From assembly GCA_036971475.1 (NCBI GenBank), contig JBAIZL010000008.1:3446501-3510500 (forward strand): a stretch of DNA of 64,000 bases, in the 5' to 3' direction. Each line of letters starts with the position of its first letter. The first letter of the stretch is position 1. Shown in pieces: positions 1-12,030 of the stretch. The position numbers and the translations under genes are program-made. The notes under the pieces are model-generated. The model had not been told where the DNA came from. It did no database searches and was given only the letters and a program-made list of their open reading frames with translations. This DNA is from Prosapia bicincta (Eukaryota > Arthropoda > Insecta > Hemiptera > Cercopidae).

Positions 1-1598
1 ATATGCCTATCAACCAGTTTTTCAAGTCCCTTAAGAACAAAGGACATGAGTGTAATAGGTCTGTATCCTTTCCCTTCCGATTGGTTACCGGTGGGCTTAG
101 GTATAAAGACCACCTTACTAGATTTCCAGGCTGCCGGCACATGCCCTAGAGCAATGCTTAGCCTGTATAATTTAGTAAGTACCAGCACCAGCATATCCAT
201 TCCCTGCTGCAGCAGCACAGGATAGATCCCATCTGGACCTGGAGATTTGTAGGGTTTAAATGTGCCAATAGCCCATCTTACCCTTTGTGAAGTTACTATC
301 CTGCTTGCCACTTCCCAGTCCTCCCTCTTACCATGTCTTGTGGAGAGTTTGACAACTGGTTCAGTGTCTGCTCCTCCAAGTTTCCTCAGAGTACTGGAAG
401 GGAAATGTGTTCTGATTAATTCTTCCACAGTTTCCCCTGCAGTTTTTGTTACATTTCCCAGTGGGGTTCTTAGCATCCCCACCGGGTTAACTGGGTCCTT
501 AGAGAGCACTTTATGCAGTCGTGCCCCTTCCCGAGTTTTGTCAATCTCTTGACAAAACTCCTTCCAGGACTTCCTGCGTGCTTCTCTAATTGCCCTGTTG
601 TATTCGGTTAGTGTTTTCCTATACTGGTCCCACTCCCCGTTCTTTTTTGCTCTATTAAAGAGTCTCCTGGTGGTCTTCCGAAGTTTGGCTGGCTTCTTCT
701 TCCACCATGACGGATCCCCTACTTTTCTCCCCTCACTGAGAGGGCAGTTATCAGTAAAGGATTCTACTATAGCCTCGCCAACCAATGTGGCAGAGTCTTC
801 TAGCTCTCTCCTCCCACCATACTCCAATCCCGCCTCCTCAATCCGAACACCCAGGTCCCTCCTGTAGGAGTCCCAGTCTGTTCTTCTTGGATCCCTGGTT
901 GGCCGAAGCATGGCTGGATTTAGGGAGATATCATACCTAATATGTCTGTGGTCAGAAGAAGATGGTTCATCCGACACATGCCAGTTTAGTACATACCTAG
1001 CCATCTGATTCGATGCCACCGTAATGTCCAGGACCTCCTGTCTGGCCCTAGTGACAAACGTCGGCTCTTCCCCCTGATTTAAGACTAGTAAATTCTTAGA
1101 GCTAAGATAAGCTAAAAGTTCCTCACCTCTAGTGTTGGTACCTGTACTTCCCCACGAAGTGTGATGGGAGTTAGCATCCATCCCCACCAGCAGCTCCTCA
1201 TCCACAGCCCCGCAGTGCTCGACTAGCCTCCTCAGCTCTTGTGTTGGTAGAGCCCCCGCGTAGTCAAAGGGGAGATATGCAGTGGCCAGGTTCCGCCTCT
1301 TCTTCCCCCCCCCCTCCGCCCGCATCTCCACCTTCACTGCTATCAAGTCCCTGCAGCAGAAGTCCGTTAGTACAAAAGCACTCAACCCCCTCCTAACCAG
1401 GATACACGTCCTGGGAACACCGGAGTCCTTATCGTACAACAACTTACCTCCAGATGTCGCCAGCCCGCATATTCGTCCTCCAGAAATCCATGGCTCCTGG
1501 ATGAGAACCAAGTCCACCTCTCCCCTGTCCAGCATCCTACACACGACAGCACTAGCCGCCCTGCTATGCTGTAGGTTCACTTGGAGGGTCTTGATCAT
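1..1598 (-). CDS. LINE ORF2: endonuclease/reverse transcriptase (partial, open at window edge)
   Basis: The frame opens at the ATG at 1598, just after an in-frame stop near 1611, and stays open for about 532 codons to the window edge. Residues 6-15 (QVNLQHSRAA), LIQEPW (about 32-37), MDANSHHTSWG (140-150), LDITVAS (190-196) and SSDHRHI (214-220) match the catalytic E, D/N, D and H blocks of the EEP nuclease fold. KSPGPDGIYP begins near residue 451 and is the RT signature of this group; RPITLMS follows nearer the edge. The protein would nick target DNA and prime reverse transcription of its own RNA. The absence of stops and frameshifts suggests a fairly recent copy. A run of nine C at about 1304-1313 falls in frame in a Gly codon tract. 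Confidence 0.88.
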   Translation of the reverse strand, partial: MIKTLQVNLQHSRAASAVVCRMLDRGEVDLVLIQEPWISGGRICGLATSGGKLLYDKDSGVPRTCILVRRGLSAFVLTDFCCRDLIAVKVEMRAEGGGKKRRNLATAYLPFDYAGALPTQELRRLVEHCGAVDEELLVGMDANSHHTSWGSTGTNTRGEELLAYLSSKNLLVLNQGEEPTFVTRARQEVLDITVASNQMARYVLNWHVSDEPSSSDHRHIRYDISLNPAMLRPTRDPRRTDWDSYRRDLGVRIEEAGLEYGGRRELEDSATLVGEAIVESFTDNCPLSEGRKVGDPSWWKKKPAKLRKTTRRLFNRAKKNGEWDQYRKTLTEYNRAIREARRKSWKEFCQEIDKTREGARLHKVLSKDPVNPVGMLRTPLGNVTKTAGETVEELIRTHFPSSTLRKLGGADTEPVVKLSTRHGKREDWEVASRIVTSQRVRWAIGTFKPYKSPGPDGIYPVLLQQGMDMLVLVLTKLYRLSIALGHVPAAWKSSKVVFIPKPTGNQSEGKGYRPITLMSFVLKGLEKLVDRH

Positions 1599-1610
1599 TG
1601 TTATGCTTAC

Positions 1611-1907
1611 TTAGCAGATGCCTGGGTACGCAGAGCAGCCCCATGACTAGACATCGTGCTCAACTCTACAGCCACTTCACTGGATTCTGCAGTCGGCAGC
1701 TTGACAGCCGCCCCCGCACCCCCCAGTGATGGTTGCCGTTGACACATCTGCTACAGACTCACGGTTTGCCGTCTCATTAGCTCCCGCTGTCTGTGCAGTC
1801 TCAAAATCAATTCTTTTACTTACTTGGTCCATTAACGTCCCACGAGTATGGGGGAAATAACGGTCGACCAGAGCAGAGCCCCCACTGCCCTGGCAAGACA
1901 TCTTCAA
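1611..1907 (-). pseudogene. LINE ORF1 remnant, frameshifted and much shortened
   Basis: An ATG frame from 1907 gives 76 residues starting MKMSCQGSGGSALVDRYF and ends at 1677-1679 after a glycine/cysteine-rich tail that looks out of frame. A neighbouring frame from about 1740 reads GGAGAAVKLPTAESSEVAVE and ends in a stop at 1611-1613, only 13 bases before the ORF2 start. The change of frame lies in a G-rich run near 1722-1732. ORF1 of this group normally has several hundred residues including zinc knuckles; here about 100 codons remain, with no zinc knuckle. Internal deletion plus frameshift is the simplest reading. Confidence 0.55.
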
Positions 1908-1919
1908 TTTGATTTACAA

Positions 1920-2880
1920 GTATACAGTATTATTTAGTAACATGTAAGATCTCAATGTAGAGCTTATTTTGATATTTATTGAGGTCATTTCTGAACAGAT
2001 CGGAATTATGACGGCCGTTGAAACTGACTTAAGAAAAACGTTACATAGAGGTTGTACTGTATGGAAATCTAATTGCAAGAAGTATTATTGTTGATTAGCC
2101 TTCGATAGGAAAGTATTATGTCAGTATTTAAAGAGGGATTATTTCTACTTGAATACAATAAAGTTAAGTGTTAGTGGGTGAAGATTTATTTTTAAAAAAA
2201 TGTTACGGATAAATATTTCACATAAAATACAATTTATTATTTGTCCTATCAACGTGATTTCGGAAAAACCTATATCTTATTGATTGTAAGAAAACTAGCA
2301 CATGTAAAACACAGTGCTTGCTTCCATATTTTGCTTGAGCTAAATTTTTTAAATCATAGACTACATATTACTAAAAGTAACACTTACATAAAAATAAAGA
2401 AAAAGAAATTTTAAATTCAGACTGAAACTGAACAAAGCTTTCAAACGTTACGGTCCTTGAGACATTGTAAGTGCTACTTTAAAATATGTTTATTATTAAA
2501 ATTGTAAAATTTAAATTTTTTAAAAAAACTATAACTTTACAACTTGCACAAACTTGTTAGTTTTCAATAAAAATTAAAGATGCTTACTCTCAATTAAAAA
2601 TTACACTGACTCTTGTTTTTGCTAACGATATAATAAATATAAAAAGTAATAACAACATTACCATATAATGAGTTATATTATTAAAAAATAAAAATATAAT
2701 AAAAAAACTACAGTTGCCCAAATTTTAACCACTACGTAGAAATTATCTACAGTAGAAAATTTATTTTCTCAATAAACTGAGAAGTATGAAATTCACCAAC
2801 ATACCATTCCACAAAATTAAAACATAAGTAAACCAGAGAAAGTTAATATAAGTGAATAGATCTAGATAAAATCATACACA
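1920..2880. other. AT-rich intergenic DNA, nothing recognised
   Basis: Very AT-rich sequence with many A and T runs and no supported ORF or repeat. Confidence 0.6.
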
Positions 2881-3665
2881 CCCTTCGACCACATTATAGA
2901 ACATTTCGCTTTAATTTTTTTCCCAACCCTCGTCCGGGCCCTTAGAACCCACCCAGTCCTCGTAGCAGCCAACCTCTAGTGAGCTGCCTCCGTTTCACAT
3001 GTGCATGCGGTTAGTATCCCTACCGCGACTGAGGGAAACGGAATTGATTGCCCATGTACCAAGCTGATAGGCTCTTTCCATGGAGAATCAGGAGATAGTG
3101 AAGTGAAACTGTACGGTAAGTGTTGCGCAAAGAGCGGGATGAACAATCCTGGCAAGAAAGGAACCCTGGCAGGAAAAATCCCACGACAAATCATAAAAGG
3201 AATCCTGGGGGCTAGGATTTTGGTTGGAACGTGCTCTCAAGCATGTCAGCAAAGAAGTTAACCTTGTCGACTGGGTTGCCCAACTGCCCGTTCGGGCCGA
3301 TAAGTAAGAGATAGCGCAGCGGTTTTTGCGTGAAGTGTTTAACTATCGGCCAGATGGGTGTATATCTTGTGTTTAAGGTCGCCAATTTGCTTGGAAGGCA
3401 TCGACTTAACTGCAGGCAGTTAAGAGTTGTATGCGGAATGCATCTGTTAACACCGTGTTTCAGTGTCTACCAGATCCTCACTCACCGGGTGATTAGCTGT
3501 AGTATGTGTATTGGTATAATCGCCTTAGTAATTGCCTTAGTAATCGTATTGCAGTCGTAAGGTTACCGACGGCTTTGCTATGACCAGTCTTAAAGTTGAA
3601 TCCGCCAAACTCATCCTGGCGGCCGACATAGACACTGATGTTAGTTGGGTAGTAAGGTCGTAAAG
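2880..3665. other. GC-rich island with several hairpins, identity unknown
   Basis: About 785 bases of balanced composition lie between strongly AT-rich flanks. Nested inverted repeats are visible: CCGTTTC (2990-2996) with GAAACGG (3035-3041) enclosing GCGGT (3007-3011) with ACCGC (3022-3026). Further on are GGCCGATA with TATCGGCC (about 3295-3352), a 20-base inverted repeat CTTAACTGC-AG-GCAGTTAAG at 3405-3424, and CCGCCA with TGGCGG near 3602-3624. Open frames of 86 and 76 codons exist on the plus strand (3001-3261, 3330-3560) but show no motif I know. It could be an untranslated leader of a retroelement, a structured RNA, or an exon cluster. Confidence 0.4.
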
Positions 3666-4450
3666 GTTATGGTCTAGTATTTTAAAAAATGTATTAATTA
3701 CAAGTTCATGGGATTAGTAAATTTACTAAGTTTTATGGTAATCATTTCGCTGTACATTATTGAAAATAAAATCTACAATTATATATTCATATGATATCGT
3801 TAAAACAAAAGACCTACTTATATTGGAATAAAATAAAAGTAATCTTTATCAAGAAACTATTATCTTAAACCTTATAAGTGTTTAAAACTTTCTAGAAATA
3901 GGGAAAAACACTGAGCGCTCTGTCTGTACACATTAGGTTAATGACTATTAAGAAATAGTTGTAGTACCTGGCGTATTGTAATTGTTAATGTCTAATTGCA
4001 GTATATCGTAATTTATGTATGATTTATACAAATATTGTGAATGCAGTTTTACTTTTCTCTAGCCGATTGATCATGAAAAGGAAATGAAGCGTGCCTCGTG
4101 TTTTTTCATTTCTCTAGCAGCCTTTTCTTTACTATTAATAAACATATTTTATTTTCATTACCTTTGTTAAATTTTACGTTTTAGATCAAATTTTTATTTA
4201 ATTATCATTGTAGAGATTTTTTTTTCATTTTTCAAAGAGAGAATGTTTTAAAAATAGTTGCAATATGAGTTTCCTTTTTAGTTATACTAAGAGAAATTTA
4301 TATTCATACTATAATAATGTCTATAACATAGAAAAATATAATCTATATAAGAAATAACTTTTCATTTGAACTAAAATAGGTCTACGTACTTAAACTAGTG
4401 TCAATTAACTTTTAAGTCTAATCCATATAGTTCTTTTCTATTCCTTCTCT
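3666..4450. other. AT-rich intergenic DNA, nothing recognised
   Basis: No supported coding region, repeat or RNA gene seen. Confidence 0.55.
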
Positions 4451-4452
4451 TA

Positions 4453-4845
<393 letters not shown>

Positions 4846-7250
4846 TATATTAATAGTTTTGTTTCAAATATTAATTAATTAAATAATTGTAATAATGGTT
4901 TAATTTATTTAATATTCATTAATATTAATTCATTAATTATATTTAATAATAAAATAATTTTAGTTTTATATGGGAGAACATTTTTCACAATAGGGGGTAG
5001 GTATGCAATATAGTTATTTCGTCCCATTTGGCTTAAAATAAGTGATAACATATGATTTCATAAATCAGCTGATGTTATGTTATAGGTTATGTGGTAGAAG
5101 AACAGCTGTTGTTACGCATTGGCTATGTTACTGTATTTATATAACGGTAATTATTTTATGAAAACTAACTAAAATAAAGTTTTTCTTTATTGGCCTAAAT
5201 AGGAATCGACTTTAAAAACTTGTTGTCTATATGATTTGTTTTTAAACGCATTTAAGAAACTTAACAGTCCTTATTATTGTTAAATAAGCAATTATGAAAT
5301 TGTAACAAAGGTAAATTATTGTTTACTTTATAATTCCTAATAGGAAGAATCGGCTTTCTAATGCATTGTTGTTTAAAGAATTTTTACCGGTTAATTTTGA
5401 ATCCTATTCTTCAATCTGAAATCCTTCAAGTGATCTAAGTATGCTGAGGCTAACTGCTGCATATGCTCGTCCTTCAGTAAATAGTGCTGAACCTAGATTG
5501 CCGAGTAGTGTACAGAAATCTACTTCCTTGAGTAATGAAAAATGGATTTACAGGAAGTTAAAATAATGTTTGTTTTACAAGCCCAAATGATTCATTGTTA
5601 TAAAATCATTTTAAAGATAAATATTATTTATGGATAATAAATAAGTGAGCCGTTGTTATGAAATAATTTAAAACAAATCCATTTAAGTGAAATTTCCAAT
5701 GCAAAAATGAATGATCGGTCATAATTAAATAACTGGACCCACGAAGTAACCAAAATAAATAGTTATGATGAGGTTTCCTTATGGAAAAATGGATTATCCG
5801 TTATCATACGAATTGGAACAGAAATAAATTTCTCATCTTTAGTGAGTAACTAAACAGACATGAATTTAAAGCAAACATGAATTATTCATAATTATTGAAT
5901 AATTAATAATAGTAATGGAGTAAAAGTGAAGTTTATGCAAAAATGAATTGTTTATCGTAAGTAAAAAAAAAAGTGAATCTAAACAAAACTGTTTATTATT
6001 AATAAAAGAAAAATTGAATCTAAACAAAACTAAAGTGAACGTATTTTATGACAAAATTAACGGGCCCTTATTATTAAATAATTTGAAACAGAAATTGGTT
6101 TAAAGCGAGGTAATGTGAAGACGATAGATTTTTTTGCCCAATATTTTGGTTTCAGCAATGGAATTCACTTTTGTGACCTTTATTTGAAAATTGCAAATTT
6201 ACCAGTGATCTTAAGCAAATCTATTTAAAGATATTTTTTAATGATAGTCAAATTAGCTTCGATTTCACAAAGGAAGGATCGCCAAGTGTTTTCAATAGTT
6301 GGCATTGCACCGTATAGAAGCGACTAAAAACAGAATCGATAAGTCATAGGGTCATGTCCGTCTCCGATGCAAAGAAATACAATGCGTGACAAGGCAGGCG
6401 GAATCTTTTTCAACACACTGTCTGCATTATTCATTAAATTATGCAAAATAATGTACCTGGGGTGGCAAGCTGCGCTACTTTTTAACGACTTGAAAGTGTG
6501 TTTAAATTAACGAGCCAAATATTGTAAGTTTTCGAATAATCAACGAATAAAATGTTTTAACGTTGTTGTCATTTTGCCAAATATTATTAAAAGAAGGCGA
6601 AAGTAAATTTGTAACCTAAATAACAAACCGGAAAATCTTGCAAGCATTTTGTATGATCCAGCAAAATTTTGCTTAAACGTGCTTAAAAGACAAGTTGGGA
6701 AATGATGTATTGGAAAGATTTGGTGGACTAAATTTTATAAAAATGACGAATAAGAGAAATAAAATTTGACTATGATAATATATAAAATATAACGGTGACA
6801 GCGGAGCAGGTAGACAAAGCGGGAAGCAAAATAAAAAATATTGTAAATAATTATATTTGAGAGAAAAAAATATAGATTTATCATGGATACAAACTATGAA
6901 TTTAAACTGGTTAAAATGAATAAGTACATAATCACAAAAAACCTAGTTAATATTTAATTTTTTATAATGTGTGAATAAAAATTGGGACACAAAAAAAGTT
7001 TGGAGAAATGAAAGAGCTGGAAAGAAAAGTAGGATATCTTGATAACAAGACGTGGGAATAATTAATTTGAATTTTAATTAAAGGGATATTCAATAATTAA
7101 ATAAAGAAATTAATATTAAAAAAATGTAGTTTTGCAACACTTGATATTTAACAACAAAATCCCCACCAATTCTAATATACAGTTTCGCCCAAACATGAAC
7201 TATTATCTTTTTATATCCGATGCGAAGCCGTGTTTGTCTCAATTTTTTCA
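4846..7250. other. AT-rich intergenic DNA with degenerate low-complexity repeats
   Basis: No gene seen. Around 5560-6060 short phrases such as AAAATGAAT, TTATTATTAAT and GTGAATCTAAACAAAACT recur in diverged form, suggesting a decayed tandem array. An inverted copy of a dispersed AT-rich element is listed separately at 5030-5115. Confidence 0.45.
5030..5115 (-). repeat. Dispersed AT-rich element, inverted end copy
   Basis: The segment with ATAACATATGATTTCATAA, ATCAGCTGATGTTATG and TATAGGTTATGT is the reverse complement of the ends of elements at about 62143-62195 and 63905-63975. It probably marks the end of an opposite-orientation copy whose body has decayed. Confidence 0.45.
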
Positions 7251-7254
7251 ACAT

Positions 7255-7560
7255 TTCGTTGTTTTTGAACATTTTTCATCCCTAAGAAAGTAATGCTTGA
7301 TCATTGTTGTTGAATATTTTTGTACCTTGAGGAAGTATGAATACATTGAGGAGGTATTCATATTTTCCTCAATATTTTTCCTTCTAGAGTTGTTGCTGGA
7401 AATGTTTTCCTCCTACAGGAAGTGATTCCTCCTAGTTGTAGTTTAACATTTTTCTCCTTTAGAAAGTAATGCCTCTTCGTTGTAGCTGAACATTTTCCTC
7501 CTAGAAGAAGTAATGGCTCCTCTTTATTGCTGAAATTTTTCCTCCTAGAGGAAATTATGC
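7255..7560. repeat. Degenerate tandem repeat, about 55-65 bp unit
   Basis: Five to six diverged units share the pattern GTTGTAGCTGAACATTTT, CCTCCTAGAGGAAGTAATG. No coding frame runs through it. Confidence 0.7.
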
Positions 7561-8010
7561 GCCAACACCCACCCGAGCTCAGACTGCTTTATTTGATGTG
7601 CATTTGCGCCGTAAAAAGAGTTACAACACCTGTGATCTCCAGTCATATGTCCAATCAAACATTCCTACATTAACACGTTAACATAAGGACAACAATGATA
7701 GTATAATGCAAATGATAAATGAAGGAGTTACGGGAAACTTCTAGGATGCTCCAAGAGGAACTGGGAGAAACATTTCTTATCAGATTGATTCTGACGTCGG
7801 TTCGATCAAAAAAATGATATAGCCTTAGCTCTGTATTACCTCATCCTCTGAATTACTGCAAAGTTAATCTTCTATGAAACGTACACTTTGTTTTGCACCG
7901 CATTTCTCATCCATGAAACCACAATGTGCAGAGTGCAGCTAATATTATAAAATATTGACTTATGTAACTAACCTTTTTCTGTCAATTAAAATGTTTTATA
8001 TAACTATATT
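7561..8010. other. Unassigned sequence before the Penelope-like cluster
   Basis: Moderately AT-rich, with no recognisable ORF, repeat or RNA gene. Confidence 0.4.
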
Positions 8011-9165
8011 TTAAAGTACTTAACTAAGTGAATACGTAATTGCTTACTTGCTGACGCGTTTCAAAACATTCGTTCCTTTTACGAAGCTAACCCTCTACTG
8101 GCGGCATCGTGTTAGGTACAAAGGCTATAACGGGATGGATTTATGACTGTTTAAGAGGTGGGTTATTTTGGTTGTGTGTCATGTAATGGAAAAGGCTGTT
8201 GGTTTCAAAATGAGTGTGATCATTTAATATGTTTTTTTTATCTGCTGCGTAGTATTTGTATATCTCGTATTTTTCTAAAGTTGTTAGTTTTTTACTTTGT
8301 TTTAATATGTGGAGAACGTATAAATTATTATGTATGTCCGTGTGTGTGTGTGTGTGTGTTTTGCGTGTTTTTTTAGCTGTTTTGCGTAACTGGATTTTGG
8401 GTTGTTTGGTTTCTTTGGGTAATGTGTTCTTCGAAGCGTGTATAGAATGACCTACCGGTTTGGCCAATTAATAGCTGAGACAATCGTTACATGTTAATTT
8501 GTAAATGCCGGATAGTTTGTATTAGTCTGTTTGTTTTCGAAAGGGTTGTATGTGCTGTCTTAAAGTGTTTGTTGTTTTGTAAGATATTTGGGGATGAAGT
8601 TTTTTGAATGTGGAGGCTATTTTTGTGTGTTTTTGTTGTGGTAGGTGAGAGATATGTATTTTGTTGTTTTTTGTGTGGTTTGTCTGCGTGGCCGTTTGAT
8701 GTTGTTTATGTTTAATTTTCCTGAGTATGTTGTCTATGAGTGTATGCTGGTAGCAGTTTTGTTCTGCGATGTATTTTATTGTATTGAGTTCTTCGTCTTA
8801 GTCTTTTTGTAGCATAGGTATATTGATTAGGCGGTGTAACATATGATTAAATTCAGCGTCTTTGTGTTGTGTGGGGTGATTAGATGTATTATGTATGACA
8901 ATATCGGTAGTTGTTGGTTTTCTGTATATTTTGAAATTGTGTTAGGTGTTGTGATTAGTGAAGGTAAGGTCTAGAAATCTTATTTTATTGTTTTCTTCTA
9001 ATTCAAGGTCAAATAAGAGGTTTTGGTATATGGTATTAATGTAATTGTGTAGTTGTTTGATTTGCCATTGTATAATATTAAAATGTCTTCTTTGTACCTA
9101 ACACGATGCCACAAGTAGAGGGTTAGCTTCGTAAAAGGAACGAATGTTTTGAAACGCGTATATAT
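8010..9165 (-). mobile_element. Penelope-like element A, 5'-truncated, with inverted ends
   Basis: A minus-strand RT/GIY-YIG relic is bordered by the same terminal sequence in opposite orientation. On the left, 8048-8128 contains GACGCGTTTCAAAACATTCG and ACGAAGCTAACCCTCTACT; on the right, 9091-9160 contains its reverse complement. Facing terminal sequences around a 5'-truncated body are a known habit of Penelope-like elements. The same terminus recurs at 32100-32260 and 34517-34689. Confidence 0.75.
8130..9110 (-). pseudogene. Penelope-like RT C-terminal half plus GIY-YIG start, broken
   Basis: Reading the minus strand from about 9110, the RT active-site block appears as YKEDILILYNG where YxDDIL is expected, so the first catalytic Asp position is changed. 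A conserved downstream block follows: IRFLDLTFTNHN, FKIYRKPTTTDI, HNTSNHPTQHKDAEFNHMLH and RLINIPM. This is the usual Penelope-like order. Near 8510 the frame reaches LSGIYKLTCNDC, the opening of the GIY-YIG endonuclease domain, followed by a damaged LAKPVG equivalent of YIGQTG. Several in-frame stops and frame changes are present, so it is not functional. Confidence 0.8.
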
Positions 9166-10967
9166 AAATAACGAATTTACTGGCGTCTTGATAAATTTAT
9201 CTGTGTCTATTGTTTTGCATTTTACAAACAAAACAAGTTGTGTACTAAATAGCTGTGTGGCGTAGCTATATGTTATCCTGCTTATAAAATTCTTAATTAT
9301 TTCTATTAATCTCTGTCATTGGAATGAACTTTTTCAAAAACTTGGTTAAATAGTTCAAATCGAGAAAAAAGGAAATAATTATGTTGTCATAATTAATTTC
9401 AAATTTCCCAAACATTAGCATACAACTTAGTCATTAAATATATAGGTGGGCTAACCTCACCTGACTCAACTATTCAAGTCCGTATTACTTTATCTTAACC
9501 TAACCCTTCAACTTGTTTAACGGTGAAAACGTTTGACTTCCTGATTCATGTAACTGTATGGTTAGATCTGAATGGCATATCTAACTTACGTGATGACACG
9601 TTTAGAAACAACTGTTTCATTTTTAAAGCTAACAATCTTCTGACGGTTGTCGCACAAGGTAAAAGATTGCGGGCTTATGATATATGAGTGTAGTTGGGGT
9701 GGGTTAAGTAGGTTTTTTCCTATGTAATGGGAAAGGGTGTTGGATTCAAAGTGTATGTAGTTGTTTAAGATATTTTCTTTATCTGTTGCGTGATGTTTGT
9801 ATATTTCATATTTTTCTGCAGTTATTAGTTTTTTACTGTATTTTAATATGTGGAGAGTATTTAAATTAGTATGTAGGTTTATGTGTCCTTTGAAGCATGT
9901 TTTGAAGCATTTACCGGTTTGGGCAATGTAGAGCAGGGACAGTCGTTACATGTTATTTTGTATATACCGGATAGATTGTAGTTATCTGTTTGCTGTTGAA
10001 AGCGTTGTGTAGGCATATGTTTTGTCTTTAAGTGTTCGTACAAGTTTTGTATGATATTTGGTAACTGTGGTTTTCCGAATGTTGAAGCAATTTTGAGTGT
10101 ATGTTTGTTGTAGTATGTAAGGAATGTGTATTTATTGTGGCTTGTTAGTGTGGCTGTTTGATGATGTTTGTGTTTAGTTTTCTTGGAAATACATAAATCC
10201 AAAATACAGCTACGTAACACAAATACACAACACATACACACGTACATACATAGGGTACTAATTTAAATATTCTCAACATATTAAACTATAGTAAAAAAAT
10301 TAACAACTGCAGAGAAATATGAAATATACAAACATCACACAACAGATAAAGAGAATATATTGAACGATCACACACACTTTAAGTCCAACACCCTTTTCCT
10401 TTACATAGTAATCAACCAACTTAACCCCCCCCCCCTACATTCATGAAACATAAGCTCGCAACCTTTTACCTTGTGCGACAACCGTCAGAAGATTGTTAGC
10501 TTTAAAAATGAAACAGTTGTTTCTAAACGTGTCATCACGTATGTTAGATATGCCATTCAGATCTAACCATACAGTTACATGAATCAGGAAGTCAAACGTT
10601 TTCACCGTTAAACAAGTTGAAGGGTTAGGTTAAGATAAAGTAATATGGACTTGAATAGTTGAGTCAGGTGAGGTTAGCCCACCTATATATTTAATGACTA
10701 AGTTGTATGCTAATGTTTGGGAAATTTGAAATTAATTATGACAAAATAATTATTTCCTTTTTTCTCGATTTGAACTATATAACCAAGTTTTTGAAAAAGT
10801 TCATTCCAATGACAGAGATTAATAGAAATAATTAAGAATTTTATAAGCAGGATAACATATAGCTACGCCACACAGCTATTTAGTACACAACTTGTTTTGT
10901 TTGTAAAATGCAAAACAATAGACACAGATAAATTTATCAAGACGCCAGTAAATTCGTTATTTATATA
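9161..10967. mobile_element. Penelope-like element C, imperfect inverted dimer (1.8 kb)
   Basis: Arms of about 715 bases (9161-9875 and 10250-10967) are reverse complements of each other around a unique centre of about 375 bases. The outermost 17 bases (TATATAAATAACGAATT and its complement) match exactly. Each arm runs from the 3' end of the GIY-YIG coding region outward through a noncoding tail. The plus-strand arm is more decayed, with several substitutions and a long C run at about 10424-10435. Confidence 0.8.
9660..10250 (-). pseudogene. Penelope-like GIY-YIG endonuclease region, damaged
   Basis: The frame starting near 10250 reads TKHKHHQTATLTSHNKYTFL, LKIASTFGKPQLPNIIQNLY and LSGIYKITCNDCP, the linker and opening of the GIY-YIG domain. 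The YIAQTGKCF-like block is split by a frame change, after which another frame continues with LHILKYSKKLITAEKYEIYK and FESNTLSHYI. This matches the same part of element A closely (HILKQSKKLTTLEKYEIYK), so the two belong to related subfamilies. The upstream RT is missing. Confidence 0.75.
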
Positions 10968-12025
10968 AATGAATCTGTTATGTTTCTACTTGTGTAGTTC
11001 TTGTTTAATTATTTGATCTCTTACAATTTTGGCACGGTTAACAAAAACATTTTGATATATCGCTCTAATTGCAATAATGGCGTTTAATGCAAGCTTTTCG
11101 TAAGACTTAACGGACAGCTTAAAGCCGTCTAGATTTGTACATTTTGGCAGCAGGCTTTAATAGTTCGGCCAGAATTTTAACTTGACGCTTTTAGATTGGC
11201 AGACATAGTAGTTTTTAATTCATGATAAGGAATTTGAGAATTGTTACTCGAAGGAATTAGAAGCGTTGCCAAGTTGAGAGGTTTGATACTGCATAGGCCT
11301 AGCTATTTCCTCGTGAGGAATTAAATAACTCTTGCTTCATATTCATATCATATTCTAGATACTGACAGTATTGTAAAAAAATCCTTTAATTTAGAATTAA
11401 TTAGGTCAGTTGCTCAATTTTCATAATTGCAATTCAACTTATAAGAGTAAAATATGCGCTATCGTGGTAGCACTTTGAAACATGGAGGGCGATATTGCTA
11501 ACAGCTGTTTTCGTGTTCAATTAGTTATTTGGAGGTTATCCTCAAATTGTTTTCAAAATGAAATCCACCAAATATTCATAAAGATTTAATATTTGAATTA
11601 TTTAATAACTTGTGATTTCATCCAACAGCTGTTTTTGCTACTCGTAGAATATGTTACATACGCTTATGTTACTGTAAATAAAAAAAATACGATATTTATT
11701 AGTTTATTCTTAGTTTCAACTTTAAATTATTTTCAAACTAGGTGTAATTTTTAACATTTAAAATGAAAATTGTTAAATATGATGAGTTGTAAAATATAAA
11801 TATGTAAGGTTATATAATAAATAAGGTTATGTTTTTTAAATTACTAATTTTAAATGTTAGTCAAAGTATGGAATACATTTATCCTGGTAACAATAAATTT
11901 ATAAGGGTGATTAAAAATAACCATATTTTAATTGTATTGTTCATTATTAGAAATAAAAAAGTATTACCAGAACAACGAAAAGGTTTCATGCACTTTCGGA
12001 AATCATGAAAATATGAATGGCAAAC
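10968..12025. other. AT-rich intergenic DNA, nothing recognised
   Basis: No supported gene. Two CAGCTGTTTT phrases (about 11500 and 11630) resemble the ends of the dispersed AT-rich family, too weakly to annotate. Confidence 0.45.
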
Positions 12026-12030
12026 GTAGA

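Larger units (their letters stand above)
1..1912 (-). mobile_element. LINE (non-LTR retrotransposon), 5' part, cut by window edge
   Basis: The element reads on the minus strand. Its 5' end lies near 1912, where GC-rich coding-like sequence changes abruptly to AT-rich DNA. It holds a reduced ORF1 remnant and a long ORF2 with an apurinic-type endonuclease followed by the first part of a reverse transcriptase; the rest lies before position 1. The endonuclease-first order and the motif style fit the broad Jockey/I/R1 group; I cannot fix the clade. No 3' tail or TSD is visible. Confidence 0.9.

Noticed and set aside
8040..8110. Hammerhead core in the Penelope-like A terminus (GAAACGCGTC on the minus strand)
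   Set aside because: The GAAAC half and a short stem are visible but no CTGANGA box is found at the right distance.
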